Shown here piece after piece: positions 15,862 through 24,976 of a stretch of DNA of 64,000 nucleotides (the stretch's first letter is position 1; each line of letters starts with the position of its first letter). This DNA is from Pseudoalteromonas luteoviolacea (GTDB lineage: Bacteria; Pseudomonadota; Gammaproteobacteria; Enterobacterales; Alteromonadaceae). A program made the position numbers and the translations under genes. The stretch covers positions 124,001 to 188,000 of the forward strand of contig NZ_JWIC01000009.1 in the NCBI RefSeq assembly GCF_000814765.1, given 5' to 3'. The notes below the pieces were generated by a model. It saw only the letters and a program-made list of their open reading frames with translations. It was not told where the DNA came from and made no database searches.

Positions 15862-17046
15862 TTAAAACTGGGCAGAAAACGCTTCAGCTTGTTTCCATAC
15901 TCTCAGAGTATTACCACCTAATATCAGCTTAATATCTTTATCGCTGTAACCGCGATCTAATAACCCTTGAACCAGATTGGGATAGGTTGATACATCTTTT
16001 AAGCCTATCGGTAAAGAGTCCCCAACGCCATCGTAATCAGAGCCAATCCCGACATGTTCGATACCAATCAGTTTGACTACGTGATCAATATGGTCAAGTA
16101 CTTGTTCGAGTGTGGCAAACGGAAATGGGTTGCGTGCTAAATACGCTGCACGAAAATCTGTCTTTGTCGCGCCGCGGCTGGTCGCTTCTTGTTCTGCTTC
16201 ACTGCGCTTGTCATACCAAGTGCGTGATGCTGACGTGACAAAACTAGACCCAAAGTTTATCTGGATAACGCCGCCATTCTTTTTCAGTGCCAGCAACATG
16301 TCATCATCCATATTTCGCTCAAAACCTGGCGTATATTTTCTCAGTGATGAATGTGATGCAATCACGGGCACTTTTGAGATCTCCATGACCTGATAAAATG
16401 CTTTATCAGAAATGTGTGAGACATCTATCAACATGCCCACTTTGTTCATTTCGACAACGAGCTCTTTACCAAACGGGCTGAGGCCTTTCCATTTTCGACG
16501 TAAATCATAAGATGAATCAGAGATATGGTTACTTTGGGAGTGCGCTAAGGTGATATAGCGGACACCTCTGTCGAAGAAGTGCTGTAAGTGCTTCATCTCT
16601 CCCTCAATGGGTGAGCCGTTTTCCATCCCCATGGCGATAGACATTAAGCCTTTGTCAAACTGTGACTCGATGTCTTTAGTGTTGTGGGCAATGGCAAATT
16701 TATGTGGTGCACGATGGACCAGCGCTTCCATGCCATCAATGAGCTGGTTGGCAAGCTGATAGCTTTTTCCTTTCCCCTCAAATTCAAGATTGGCAGGAAT
16801 GTAAATTGACATAAAAGGCGCATTGAGCCCGCCCTGCATGGCACGTGGGTAATCAAAATCCCCGCCTTCGGTGGCTTTTGAGACATCGTCCCACTGCATG
16901 TTAATTCGATATGGGACATCAATATGGGTGTCGATGAGCAGGTTTTCTTGTGCCAAGCGAATGGCACGTTCGGATGCGGTGTATTCTTTTGCATAGACAG
17001 TGGAGGTTGCCAATGCCAGAACACAGAGAGCTGAGCTTAACTTCAT
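15862..17046 (-). CDS. Exported membrane dipeptidase (peptidase M19)
   Basis: A 394-aa zinc peptidase of the renal dipeptidase family with a signal peptide (MKLSSALCVLALATSTVYA). Zinc ligands appear in order: His41-x-Asp43 in LIDTHIDVPYRI, Glu in AMGMENGSPI, His in DVSHISD and IASHSSLRKYTPG. GSDYDGVG toward the end is also a family motif. It cleaves dipeptides in the periplasm, often broad in substrate and also acting on D-amino acid peptides. It stands alone; its downstream side holds a weak hairpin (about 15831-15855). Confidence 0.9.
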   Translation of the reverse strand: MKLSSALCVLALATSTVYAKEYTASERAIRLAQENLLIDTHIDVPYRINMQWDDVSKATEGGDFDYPRAMQGGLNAPFMSIYIPANLEFEGKGKSYQLANQLIDGMEALVHRAPHKFAIAHNTKDIESQFDKGLMSIAMGMENGSPIEGEMKHLQHFFDRGVRYITLAHSQSNHISDSSYDLRRKWKGLSPFGKELVVEMNKVGMLIDVSHISDKAFYQVMEISKVPVIASHSSLRKYTPGFERNMDDDMLLALKKNGGVIQINFGSSFVTSASRTWYDKRSEAEQEATSRGATKTDFRAAYLARNPFPFATLEQVLDHIDHVVKLIGIEHVGIGSDYDGVGDSLPIGLKDVSTYPNLVQGLLDRGYSDKDIKLILGGNTLRVWKQAEAFSAQF

Positions 17047-17131
17047 GTTTGCGCCTTTATTATGATTGTGAAGTTTGATTGTAACAACTAATTTTAAAGG
17101 CTCAATATATGGCGTTATTTTAATCGCTTAA

Positions 17132-17389
17132 TTAGTCATAGGTTGGCTCTGAGTCGTAGTCTTGGCTTTGCATTGCATGAAACTGAGCTTTGCTGACAAT
17201 GTTGACTGATTCATGCAGTTCAGAGAAGACAATCAGGGCTTCGCCGCTTTGTAATTGTGCTTTGACCTGAGCCACTTTTTGCTCTGTGGTGATTTCACTA
17301 TCACCATAGTCAGTGCCTTCACGTAAAACGTAATGTTCAATTAAGCTGTTTAGTGTTTCAGGCGCGATTTGTTGATAGGGAATGAGCAT
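17132..17389 (-). CDS. yheU: YheU family (UPF0270) protein
   Basis: An 85-aa protein of unknown biochemical role. MLIPYQQIAPETLNSLIEHYVLREGTDYG is the typical start, and the VKAQLQSGEALIVFSE segment is conserved in the family. It lies 10 bp downstream of the yheT-like hydrolase, the same order as in E. coli (yheT-yheU), where the two are neighbours. Confidence 0.9.
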   Translation of the reverse strand: MLIPYQQIAPETLNSLIEHYVLREGTDYGDSEITTEQKVAQVKAQLQSGEALIVFSELHESVNIVSKAQFHAMQSQDYDSEPTYD

Positions 17390-17399
17390 ATTGATACCG

Positions 17400-18380
17400 C
17401 TATTTAATAAGTGAATGAATATATTCGGGTACGACTTTTTCTAACCAATAAATAGGTTTTAATGGGTTATTGCCTGCAATAAAGCCAACGTGTCCGCCTT
17501 TAGATGAAACAGCGAGTTTAACCTGAGCGCTGGTCTGTGTTTCGAGGGGAATAGCTTGCGTTGATAGCATGGGGTCATCTTCAGCATGGATCAGTAAAGT
17601 GGGGGTTTCTATCAAACTTAAATATGGCTGAGAGCTTGCCTGAGCATAATAGTCTTCAGCACCTTTAAAGCCATGTAGAGGGGCTGTGACTCGATCGTCA
17701 AACTGCCATAAATCATTAATTTGGGACAGTTCGCTGGCACTGATATCGATGGTGTTTTTTATTTGATCTAATTTGCGTGTAAACGAGTGCTTCATTCTAT
17801 CTAATAAGTACTTCTGATAGAGTTTGAAGCAACTTTTTCTGATCACCTGACAGGATGAAGACAAATGGTAAGGTGCAGAGATAACAGCAGCACCTGCTAA
17901 GCGACTTGCTGGTCCTTTTTCACCTAAGTATTTTGCCAATACATTGCCGCCCAAAGAGAAGCCGACTGCAAAGAGTGCTCTGCCGGGGAAACGCTCGCTC
18001 AAGGTTTTAATTAAAAAGCTTAAATCCTGAGTTTCACCACTGTGGTAAGCGCGAGGCCGCTTGTTGACATCTCTTGAACAATTACGAAAATGCATTAACA
18101 CGGCATCTAAACCTGAACGTGTGAGTGCGCGCAACATGCCCTTGGCATAAAAGCTGTTTATATTGCCCTCTAAGCCATGCAAGACAACGACTAGCGGTGC
18201 ATGTGTATTGCCATTATTGGCCCATGCTAATTCTAAAAAATCATCATCAGGGGTCGTCAGATGTTCAAAGTTGACATCTGCTTTTAATCTTGGACGAAAA
18301 GCGCGGGGAAGTATGGTTTGAACATGCCTATTGCGCATCCACCAAGCGGGCTTAAAGTCTAAATCAAGCTGCTTTGACAT
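17400..18380 (-). CDS. yheT: YheT family alpha/beta hydrolase
   Basis: A 326-aa alpha/beta hydrolase of the YheT/embryogenesis-associated family. FKPAWWMRNRHVQTILPRAF at the N-terminus is the family signature, GFSLGG is the nucleophile elbow, HAEDDPM holds the acid, and GGHVGF the histidine. Probable carboxylesterase in the cytoplasm. I start at ATG 18380 because MSKQLDLDFKPAWW matches homologues; ATG 18413 would add 11 residues, and neither has a strong ribosome site. Co-transcribed with yheU. Confidence 0.87.
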   Translation of the reverse strand: MSKQLDLDFKPAWWMRNRHVQTILPRAFRPRLKADVNFEHLTTPDDDFLELAWANNGNTHAPLVVVLHGLEGNINSFYAKGMLRALTRSGLDAVLMHFRNCSRDVNKRPRAYHSGETQDLSFLIKTLSERFPGRALFAVGFSLGGNVLAKYLGEKGPASRLAGAAVISAPYHLSSSCQVIRKSCFKLYQKYLLDRMKHSFTRKLDQIKNTIDISASELSQINDLWQFDDRVTAPLHGFKGAEDYYAQASSQPYLSLIETPTLLIHAEDDPMLSTQAIPLETQTSAQVKLAVSSKGGHVGFIAGNNPLKPIYWLEKVVPEYIHSLIK

Positions 18381-18468
18381 AGATAGGTGACATTCTCTAG
18401 TGACGGTAAACATTCACAGTGTACCAAAGCTGTTACCAAATGAGTATGCATGTCTTCGCTCGATATAA

Positions 18469-18503
18469 AAAGCACCCGACCAGCGAAGCTGGTAAGGTGC
18501 TTT
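18469..18503 (-). terminator. Terminator of the DUF3149 peptide gene
   Basis: AAGCACC and GGTGCTT form the outer stem, ACCAGC/GCTGGT the inner stem around GAA. The A run on its left gives a U tract on the minus strand. Confidence 0.75.
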
Positions 18504-18567
18504 GTGCGTCGTGCTTAATTCTGAAACGGGGACTAAATTTGCTTAACGTTAGTCTGGTGACACTGTC

Positions 18568-18708
18568 TTACTCTGGTACTTCAGCCTCATTGACTTTTTT
18601 CACAAAGTAGTAGACATAGTAGATACACAGCGCAATGACGACACCAAGTATGCCGAATGATAAATACAATACTGGGTCTGAAAAGAAATCTCTAAAGAAT
18701 ACGTTCAT
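18568..18708 (-). CDS. Small membrane peptide, DUF3149-like
   Basis: A 46-aa gene. The protein starts MNVFFRDFFSDPVLYLSFGI, then has one membrane span (about residues 13-36, YLSFGILGVVIALCIYYVYY) and a short charged tail. This pattern (short amphipathic start, FSDP, one span, KK) is that of the DUF3149 family of tiny inner-membrane proteins. A clear ribosome site, GAGGAG, lies upstream of ATG 18708, and a strong terminator follows at 18469-18503. Function unknown. Confidence 0.75.
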   Translation of the reverse strand: MNVFFRDFFSDPVLYLSFGILGVVIALCIYYVYYFVKKVNEAEVPE

Positions 18709-18827
18709 GGCTGTGACTCCTCAATTTGTCGATGAGTAAATAGTAGAGGAGCCATACACAAGAGGCTATGATCGAGATCAAGTTTATTATTTAGCCGATA
18801 TCTACTCGGGTTAGCGTTTGATCTTGA

Positions 18828-19277
18828 TCATGTTTTTGCGTGCTCAAACTTATCGACTAGGGGTTTTGGCAAGTAGTGTAAGAGGTTGTTGGCACTTGGT
18901 ACATCATGTGTCATGCATAAGTGATTGGCCGTTTCAATGAGCAAGTGTTGCTGTAGCTTTTCAAGCTCTAATTCAGTGGTGAGCAAACTTTTTCTAAGCG
19001 ATGGATAGTCTGGATAGTCACCATACTGTGATTTGACTTGTCGCCGTGTTGTGCGATAAGGCTGTAATATGGTCTTGTCAGTGTGCTCTACACACGCAAT
19101 TAGCGCTTGGACTTGCTGGAAATTTAATTGTATCGAGAGTGAGCTTAAATAGTCGAGCAATAGGCATAAATTGACATTTTTGCCGTGCAGGTCCTGGCAC
19201 TCTAAGAGCACCTGTTGGACCTGTTCATTGCGGTATACATCGCAGGCATATTGCCAAAAATGCGCACGGTTTAGCAT
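18828..19277 (-). CDS. TIGR02444 family (DUF2390) protein
   Basis: A 149-aa, mostly helical cytoplasmic protein. The N-terminal FWQYACDVYRNEQVQQVLLECQDLHG and VNLCLLLDYLS match the TIGR02444 family found next to ABC-F genes in marine gammaproteobacteria. Its start overlaps the end of yheS by 7 bp, so it is co-translated with it. No catalytic motif is visible. Role unknown. Confidence 0.8.
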   Translation of the reverse strand: MLNRAHFWQYACDVYRNEQVQQVLLECQDLHGKNVNLCLLLDYLSSLSIQLNFQQVQALIACVEHTDKTILQPYRTTRRQVKSQYGDYPDYPSLRKSLLTTELELEKLQQHLLIETANHLCMTHDVPSANNLLHYLPKPLVDKFEHAKT

Positions 19278-21193
19278 ATTTCTCCTGTGCTCGCGAAGTG
19301 TTCTTCTTTTTCTTCTAGCTCTTCGAGTGCGATTAACAGCGACTCCTCTGTGTCATTGAGCTCTGGTGTCATGCTGGCTTGTTTAGCCAGTAGCTCACTG
19401 AGTTTGGCTTTATTTTCTGCCTCATACAAGCTGTTGTCAGCGAGCTGTGATTCAATATCAGCCAATGTCGTGGTGAGTTTATCCAGTTGCTTTTCAAGTT
19501 TATCGATGGACTTTTTCAGTGGTTGAACTGATTTTCTGAACTCCGCTTCAAGGCGTTTTTGTTCTTTACGGTTGACGCTAGAGTGTGCTTTGTCTTCTAC
19601 TTGAGGCTTTTGTTTTGCCTCTTTATTGGCATTGAGTAGCCATTGGTAGTATTCATCTAAGTCGTAGCCAAACGCTGAGACGGTGCCATTATCCACCAAG
19701 TAATACTCATCGGCGGTATTTTTTAGCATATGGCGGTCGTGCGAGACTGTAACCATTGCCCCTTCAAAGCCTTGTAGTGCCATTACTAACGCATGACGCA
19801 TTTCTAAATCTAAGTGGTTGGTTGGCTCATCCAGCAGCAATAGATTGGGAGACTGATACACTAACATGGCCAGTACCAGTCGCGCTTTTTCACCGCCAGA
19901 GAACGGCGCGACGGGGTCGAGTGCTTTATCACCGTGAAACGCAAAACCACCGAGAAAATCTCGCAGTGATTGTTCGGTCGCTTGTGGATCTAGGCGTTGC
20001 AAGTGAGTGACTGCGCTTGCATTTAAATCGAGCGATTCTAATTGGTGCTGAGCAAAGTAGCCGACTTTTAAGCCCTGATGTTGGAAGACTTCCCCTGCTT
20101 GAGGGCTAATATCTCCAGCCAACAGTTTAATTAGGGTGGATTTACCCGCTCCATTTCTACCTAATAATGCAATACGACTACCAGGTACAAGATTCAACTT
20201 AATTTGATGCAGTATCGTAATATCACCATAGCCTGCTTGCGCTTGATCTAGCGTCATCAGTGGATTGGGGATGTTTTCAGGGTTGGTAAACTCAAAGCTA
20301 AACGGCGAGTCGGCATGCGCAGGGGCCAGCTTTTCCATGCGCTCAAGTGCTTTAACACGACTTTGTGCCTGTTTTGCTTTACTGGCTTTGGCTTTAAATC
20401 GAGTTATAAACTGCTCAAGATGTGCAATGGTTTCTTGCTGTTTTTCATACATGGCTTGCTGCTGAGCCATACGTTCGGCTTTTTGGCGCTCGAACTGTGA
20501 GTAGTGGCCTTTATAGACATTGATACACTGTTGATCTATGTGCCAGATTTGGTCGATAACCGCGTCTAAAAACTCTCTGTCGTGAGAAATCAATACCAGC
20601 GTACCTTGGTAGGCTTTTAAAAAACGTTCTAGCCAATAGACAGCGTCTAGATCTAAGTGGTTGGTTGGCTCATCCAGTAACAGTAAATCAGCATCACGGA
20701 TCAAGGCTTGTGCTAAGTTTAAGCGCATTCGCCATCCGCCTGAAAACTCACTCACTGAATATTCAAGTTGTTCATTACTAAAGCCTAATCCGTGAAGTAA
20801 TTCGCCCGCTTTTGCTTCGATACTGTATCCGCCAACCAGTTCTAGCTGTTGATGGATTTTAGCTTGCTTATCACCATCACCTTGTGCTTCGGCTTGTTGC
20901 AGTGCTGAGCGAAGTTCATAGTATTGCTGATGACCTTGCAGCACATACTCCATTGCCGAAATGGCCAATGCGGGTGTTTCTTGTTTTACAGAGGCAATAG
21001 ACCAGTCTTTAGGTATTAAAAAGTTACCCGCGTCAGCATGTAGCTGTGATTTGAGCAATGCAAATAATGACGACTTGCCGCAGCCATTGGCACCGACTAA
21101 ACCGACCTTATGTTGCGCAAATAACGTCGCGCTGGCATTTTTCAATAGCGTTTTTCCGCCACGTAACAGTTCAATATCAGAAAGTTGGATCAT
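19271..21193 (-). CDS. yheS: ABC-F family ATPase
   Basis: A 640-aa protein with two ABC ATPase domains and no membrane segment. Walker A motifs are GANGCGKS (about residue 34) and GRNGAGKS (about 345); signatures are SGGWRMRLNLAQAL and SGGEKARLVLAML; both Walker B segments are LLLLDEPTNHLD. A linker between the domains and a C-terminal coiled coil (about 520-630, KKSIDKLEKQLDKL) complete the Uup/YheS plan. ABC-F proteins act on the ribosome's tRNA exit site. It is divergent from yheV, as in E. coli. Confidence 0.93.
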   Translation of the reverse strand: MIQLSDIELLRGGKTLLKNASATLFAQHKVGLVGANGCGKSSLFALLKSQLHADAGNFLIPKDWSIASVKQETPALAISAMEYVLQGHQQYYELRSALQQAEAQGDGDKQAKIHQQLELVGGYSIEAKAGELLHGLGFSNEQLEYSVSEFSGGWRMRLNLAQALIRDADLLLLDEPTNHLDLDAVYWLERFLKAYQGTLVLISHDREFLDAVIDQIWHIDQQCINVYKGHYSQFERQKAERMAQQQAMYEKQQETIAHLEQFITRFKAKASKAKQAQSRVKALERMEKLAPAHADSPFSFEFTNPENIPNPLMTLDQAQAGYGDITILHQIKLNLVPGSRIALLGRNGAGKSTLIKLLAGDISPQAGEVFQHQGLKVGYFAQHQLESLDLNASAVTHLQRLDPQATEQSLRDFLGGFAFHGDKALDPVAPFSGGEKARLVLAMLVYQSPNLLLLDEPTNHLDLEMRHALVMALQGFEGAMVTVSHDRHMLKNTADEYYLVDNGTVSAFGYDLDEYYQWLLNANKEAKQKPQVEDKAHSSVNRKEQKRLEAEFRKSVQPLKKSIDKLEKQLDKLTTTLADIESQLADNSLYEAENKAKLSELLAKQASMTPELNDTEESLLIALEELEEKEEHFASTGEIC

Positions 21194-21315
21194 AATAAGC
21201 TCAATTCAAAATCACTGCGTGAATGATAACATGGATCGATAACTAAGGAACAAGCGTATAAAAGCATCCTAACTTAAGTTAAAATAGCCTTTCACAGAGT
21301 AGGTGGGGTTGTATT

Positions 21316-21516
21316 GTGAGAACAAAAAAACGTTTTATTGCGGGCGCATCTTGCCCTGCTTGTAACAAAATGGATGTCATGATGCTATACAAAGAGCATG
21401 ACGTTGAAAAGGTAGAGTGTGTGGCATGTGGCCACTCAATGACGCAGCCAGAAGAAGCCGTGCAAGCGTCAACACGCCAATTTGAACAAGTCATTGGTGT
21501 ATTTAAGCCGCAATAA
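21316..21516 (+). CDS. yheV: YheV family zinc-ribbon protein
   Basis: A 66-aa protein with a four-cysteine zinc ribbon: CPAC near residue 13 and CVAC near residue 35, the YheV/DUF2387 pattern. It starts with GTG at 21316, which follows TAGGTGGGG; there is no ATG in position. Its place beside yheS matches E. coli. Function unknown. Confidence 0.88.
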   Translation: MRTKKRFIAGASCPACNKMDVMMLYKEHDVEKVECVACGHSMTQPEEAVQASTRQFEQVIGVFKPQ

Positions 21517-21551
21517 ACTGATGCGCCTCAGCGCATCATCGGGTTTTAGTG

Positions 21552-21764
21552 TTAATAATGAGGCGGTGGTGGCTCCTGCTCAATTGGCATCATGCCATCG
21601 TCTTTACCTTCTTTGATCTTTTCTGCCAACAATCTGATTTGGTGTTGCATGGTTGCCAGCCTTGCTTGATGGATTCTCAGTTCATCATTTAATGTCTCGA
21701 TGGTATCTTCCTGAAACGCGACCTTTGCTTCAAGTTCGATTACGCGACTTTCTAATTCTGTCAT
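21552..21764 (-). CDS. slyX: SlyX family protein
   Basis: A 70-aa coiled-coil protein of unknown function. MTELESRVIELEAKVAFQEDTIETLND and the final PPPHY tail are diagnostic for SlyX. The start overlaps the stop of the WD40 gene as TAATG, so the two are translationally coupled. In E. coli slyX also neighbours fkpA. Confidence 0.93.
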   Translation of the reverse strand: MTELESRVIELEAKVAFQEDTIETLNDELRIHQARLATMQHQIRLLAEKIKEGKDDGMMPIEQEPPPPHY

Positions 21765-22762
21765 TACTTTATTACTCTTTCGAACTGCTCCATCAAACCA
21801 CTAGAGCTTTCAGTGACCAAAATGCCGTCCCGCTGTGCAAATGCAACATCGAAAACTACAGCTGACTTTGGTCGACTTCCTTCACGGGGTTTGACTCGCC
21901 AAGTTTTTAGCTTAGTGCCATCGCTTACTCGCCATAAGGTAAGTTGACGATTAGGAGAGCCTGTTGCAAGCAGGTTACCTTGCTGATTGAAGCGCACGGC
22001 ACTAAATATTTTCTGCCTTGCAATATACTGTAATTGAGCCACGAGGTCACCTGAAGTAAGCTGCCAAATACTGGCTTTTTTCATACTATCTGCTGTAAAG
22101 GCATAACGACCTTCTGGATCTAAGGCGACTTTAGTGACACGGCTGGGGTGATTAAAACGATGCAAAACTTGTCCTGTTCTGGTATCCCAAAAGTAGGCGC
22201 TATAGTCGTTTGCGCCGGTTAAAGCAAAGTGGCCATTGGGTGAAAGCGCAATACTATTAATTTTTTCTTGGTGTCCAAGGAACTCTATGCGCCTTCCACT
22301 ATCTAAGTCGAGATGCACAACGACATTGTCACTGCGACCATACAGGACATAGCGACCATTGTTGCTCACAGCGATATCCCGAATGGTACCCGTATCTATT
22401 TGATAATAGCCAATGTTTTTACCATTGGAGAGCTGCCACAAGGCAAATCGATCGCTGGCGGCAGTGACTGCGGTAGAGTTATCATGTGAGATGGCCAGAG
22501 AGTGAATGAGATCATCAGGCTGATCTGAATGAGACCACTGGTACTTTAGTCCGTGGGTGGTGTTGTCCCATAAAACCGCACCATGCTCAACAGATGACAC
22601 TAAACTGTAACGGCCATCGTGTGAAATAGCTGCAGCAAATGCGCCGCGCGCTGCATGTTCAACTGTGAGTAGCGCTTTGGAGCTTTCCGAAGAACACCCA
22701 GTGAGTATCAGCGCGGACAAGCAAACAAAGAGTTGGGTGTGCAATTTTAAAAATTTGGCCAT
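21764..22762 (-). CDS. WD40-repeat lipoprotein
   Basis: A 332-aa protein beginning MAKFLKLHTQLFVCLSALIL and a lipobox LTGC, so it should be a membrane-anchored lipoprotein. The rest is a WD40-type beta-propeller, with repeated units such as YSLVSSVEHGAVLWD, HFALTGANDYSAYFWD and LLATGSPNRQLTLW. Start at 22762 fits the signal peptide; an upstream in-frame ATG at 22951 would add 63 residues with no signal-like sequence. It is coupled to slyX. It may be a periplasm-facing scaffold; partners unknown. Confidence 0.78.
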   Translation of the reverse strand: MAKFLKLHTQLFVCLSALILTGCSSESSKALLTVEHAARGAFAAAISHDGRYSLVSSVEHGAVLWDNTTHGLKYQWSHSDQPDDLIHSLAISHDNSTAVTAASDRFALWQLSNGKNIGYYQIDTGTIRDIAVSNNGRYVLYGRSDNVVVHLDLDSGRRIEFLGHQEKINSIALSPNGHFALTGANDYSAYFWDTRTGQVLHRFNHPSRVTKVALDPEGRYAFTADSMKKASIWQLTSGDLVAQLQYIARQKIFSAVRFNQQGNLLATGSPNRQLTLWRVSDGTKLKTWRVKPREGSRPKSAVVFDVAFAQRDGILVTESSSGLMEQFERVIK

Positions 22763-23038
22763 AAATTCGGTATTTCCCCTTAACTCTATGATTTTCAGCG
22801 AGTAGACTAGTGGTAAAATTGATTGGGCCACAAAACAGATATTAGCGTATTCGCTAAAGTATGTCGCCAGTCGCAAGGATATTTCCCATAGGTCAGGATC
22901 TGTGGGTGTGAATCTTGGCTTTGGTGGCAATGAGTGATAATGTGACATCACCTTTTTAAATTAATAATTATTTAACATGACAATGAAGATAGAGGGCAAC
23001 GTGATGTTGCTGGCTGCTCGGATGTCGGAGAAAATAAA

Positions 23039-23794
23039 ATGAAACAAACTATTAAGCTGTCTTTAATCGCAGCCTCAGTACTAGCACTAACTGCATGTAA
23101 TCAAAAAGCGCAGGAAACTGCAAAAGTAGAAGAAGTAAAGCTTGAGACTGAAGTACAACAACAAGCATACGGTATTGGTGCATCAGTAGGTAATTTCCTA
23201 CAGAAAGACCTAGCTGACAAGCAAGGTCTAGGCATTGAGCTTGATCAAGAGCTTCTAATGAGAGGTTTTAAAGATGCGCTTGCAGGTAACTCAAAGCTAG
23301 ACGACGAAAAAATTCGTGAAGTACTGACAGCACTTGATACGTCTGTACGTGAAAAGCAAACTGCGAAAGCAGAAGCGGATGCAAAAGAAAATAAAGAAAA
23401 AGGCGCTCAGTACCTAGCTGAAAATGCGAAAAAAGACGGTGTGACTGTCACTGAGTCTGGTCTTCAGTACGAAGTTATTTCAACAGGTGAAGGTAAAAAG
23501 CCAGTTGCAACTGACGTGGTAAAAGTACACTACAAAGGTACATTGTTAGATGGTTCTGAGTTTGACAGCTCGTACTCACGTAATCAGCCGGCAACTTTCC
23601 CACTGAACCAAGTTATCGCTGGTTGGACTGAAGGTCTACAGTTGATGCCTGTGGGCTCAAAATACAAGTTCACTATCCCTGCGGAGCTTGGTTATGGTGA
23701 GCGTAACCTTGGTAAAATCCCTGCGAACTCTACATTGGTATTTGAAGTAGAATTACTTGAGATCCAAGAAGAACAAGAAAAGCCAGCTGCATAA
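23039..23794 (+). CDS. fkpA: FKBP-type peptidyl-prolyl cis-trans isomerase FkpA
   Basis: A 251-aa exported folding helper. The signal peptide ends in LALTAC (Cys20), a lipobox, so this form is probably membrane anchored, whereas the E. coli FkpA is soluble. Residues about 35-130 form the helical dimerisation domain, and about 150-245 the FKBP domain (VKVHYKGTLLDGSEFDSSY, VIAGWTEGLQLMPVGSKYKF, LVFEVELLEI). Codon use is biased like a highly expressed gene. A strong hairpin follows. Confidence 0.92.
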   Translation: MKQTIKLSLIAASVLALTACNQKAQETAKVEEVKLETEVQQQAYGIGASVGNFLQKDLADKQGLGIELDQELLMRGFKDALAGNSKLDDEKIREVLTALDTSVREKQTAKAEADAKENKEKGAQYLAENAKKDGVTVTESGLQYEVISTGEGKKPVATDVVKVHYKGTLLDGSEFDSSYSRNQPATFPLNQVIAGWTEGLQLMPVGSKYKFTIPAELGYGERNLGKIPANSTLVFEVELLEIQEEQEKPAA

Positions 23795-23811
23795 TTTGCA
23801 CTGTGTGAATC

Positions 23812-23838
23812 AAAAAAAGGGCCAAACGGCCCTTTTTT
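23812..23838. terminator. Bidirectional terminator between fkpA and rsd
   Basis: A run of seven As, GGGCC, AAAC, GGCCC and six Ts form a symmetric hairpin that works on both strands between the convergent fkpA and rsd genes. Confidence 0.9.
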
Positions 23839-23852
23839 GTTTATGTGAGTGA

Positions 23853-24323
23853 TCACTCAGTATGATTGGCGAAGAGGTTATCAATTAATTCATCTTCTAG
23901 CCCAAAACGTTGCTCTAAAGCCTCTCCGAGTGTAGACAAGTCTTTATCAAAATCTTCCAGTGGGTTGTCACTACTTGCTTCTGCATACTTGTCATTGAAG
24001 TCAAGTGCCAGATCTGTAGAGGCGGTAATTCTCGGGTATATTGATTGTGCCAACTTCAAACTATCAGGGCCTTTTTCTTTACATGCGGCAACAATATTGT
24101 CGTAGATTTCGAAATGACCCGCCGACAAGTAATCCATCAGAATTTGGCAAAATGATTGGATCTGAACTTGCTCTGGCAGTGCTTTATCAGCACTTTCATA
24201 GGGCGATAGGCCAGCGACTTTGTAATATAACAACAATAATTCTTGACGCTCCATGAGCCAGTTGTCGATAACACTATGACTCCCTCCCCATTTTTGTTGG
24301 GCTTGTTCTAACCGTGAAAGCAT
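23853..24323 (-). CDS. rsd: Anti-sigma70 factor Rsd (Rsd/AlgQ family)
   Basis: A 156-aa helical protein. It binds sigma70 and helps the switch to alternative sigma factors in stationary phase. MLSRLEQAQQKWGGSHSVIDNWLMERQELL is the usual N-terminus, and LPEQVQIQSFCQILMDYLSAGHFEIY is the conserved core. ATG 24323 is used because AAGGAG lies just upstream; an in-frame ATG at 24362 adds 13 unrelated residues. It neighbours hemE as in E. coli. Confidence 0.92.
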   Translation of the reverse strand: MLSRLEQAQQKWGGSHSVIDNWLMERQELLLLYYKVAGLSPYESADKALPEQVQIQSFCQILMDYLSAGHFEIYDNIVAACKEKGPDSLKLAQSIYPRITASTDLALDFNDKYAEASSDNPLEDFDKDLSTLGEALEQRFGLEDELIDNLFANHTE

Positions 24324-24624
24324 AGTTATCTCCTTAGCGGGTCGTTTTGTTGGGCCCTGCAATGACCAAATTGTGTTTATGTAAAAATATTTATTGTTAT
24401 GGGTACATCAAAATTAGGATGGAGTGGACCCAAAATCACACAGCAATTTGGTAATACTGAATACTTGATCTTGCCTTCTATAAAAATGAAAACTGATGAA
24501 AAGATCAACCACTTTTTGCAAAAAGCACATAATTTCTTTGATTTGTACCTTAGCTGGGTTATTTACTCTTGGTGCTAATCATTTTTATTTAGTATTCAGG
24601 GAGACTGAGTGGAAGTAGGAGCAG

Positions 24625-24870
24625 ACAAAATAAAACCACCCGAAGGTGGTTCAAATCAGTTTAGCAATTTGAATTTATTCTTGTTAGAAGGTGTTTTGTT
24701 ATTGTTGTTTTGCGCAGCATTTTTATAGCAAGGTTTTTTTTCTGGTGCAAATAATCTGCGTTACTTTTTTTGTGAATTTAATATATCAAGACTATGACAA
24801 GGCGAGGCCACAGGAAGTGGCGTGACGGTAGTCCTTGATATCGTACACATACTTGCCTGGGCTCTACTTT
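24625..24870 (-). ncRNA. Candidate small RNA between rsd and hemE
   Basis: There is no ORF here, but the minus strand carries a promoter-like pair (TTCAAT, 17-bp spacer, TATGAT; the -10 complement is at 24878-24883), a long hairpin at 24782-24842 whose arms are ATATCAAG/CTTGATAT and ACTA/TAGT with an inner GCCAC/GTGGC stem, two A-rich tracts, and a clean terminator. Ends are estimates. I could not match it to a known sRNA family. Confidence 0.45.
24629..24651 (-). terminator. UUCG-loop terminator on the minus strand
   Basis: On the minus strand it reads AACCACC, TTCG, GGTGGTT and then TTATTTTG. No minus-strand protein gene precedes it, so it implies a non-coding transcript. Confidence 0.7.
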
Positions 24871-24933
24871 AATCTGGATCATAGAGAAGCGATTTAAACG
24901 ATTGAACAACTAGGGTGCTTAGGGATAAAGTGA

Positions 24934-24939
24934 TATAAT
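24934..24939 (+). promoter_or_regulatory. -10 element of hemE
   Basis: TATAAT lies 38 bp before ATG 24977. I see no good -35 at the right spacing, so recognition may rely on the -10 or an activator. Confidence 0.4.
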
Positions 24940-24976
24940 TCGAACAATTTTTACAGCACTGGAATTGAATCACGCT

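Noticed and set aside
20265..20500. Plus-strand frames inside yheS
   Set aside because: Shadows of a well-supported ABC-F gene.
24680..24780. GcvB-like GU-rich small RNA on the plus strand
   Set aside because: The plus strand is GU-rich (GTTTTGTTATTGTTG) but lacks a terminator hairpin; the clear terminator is on the minus strand.
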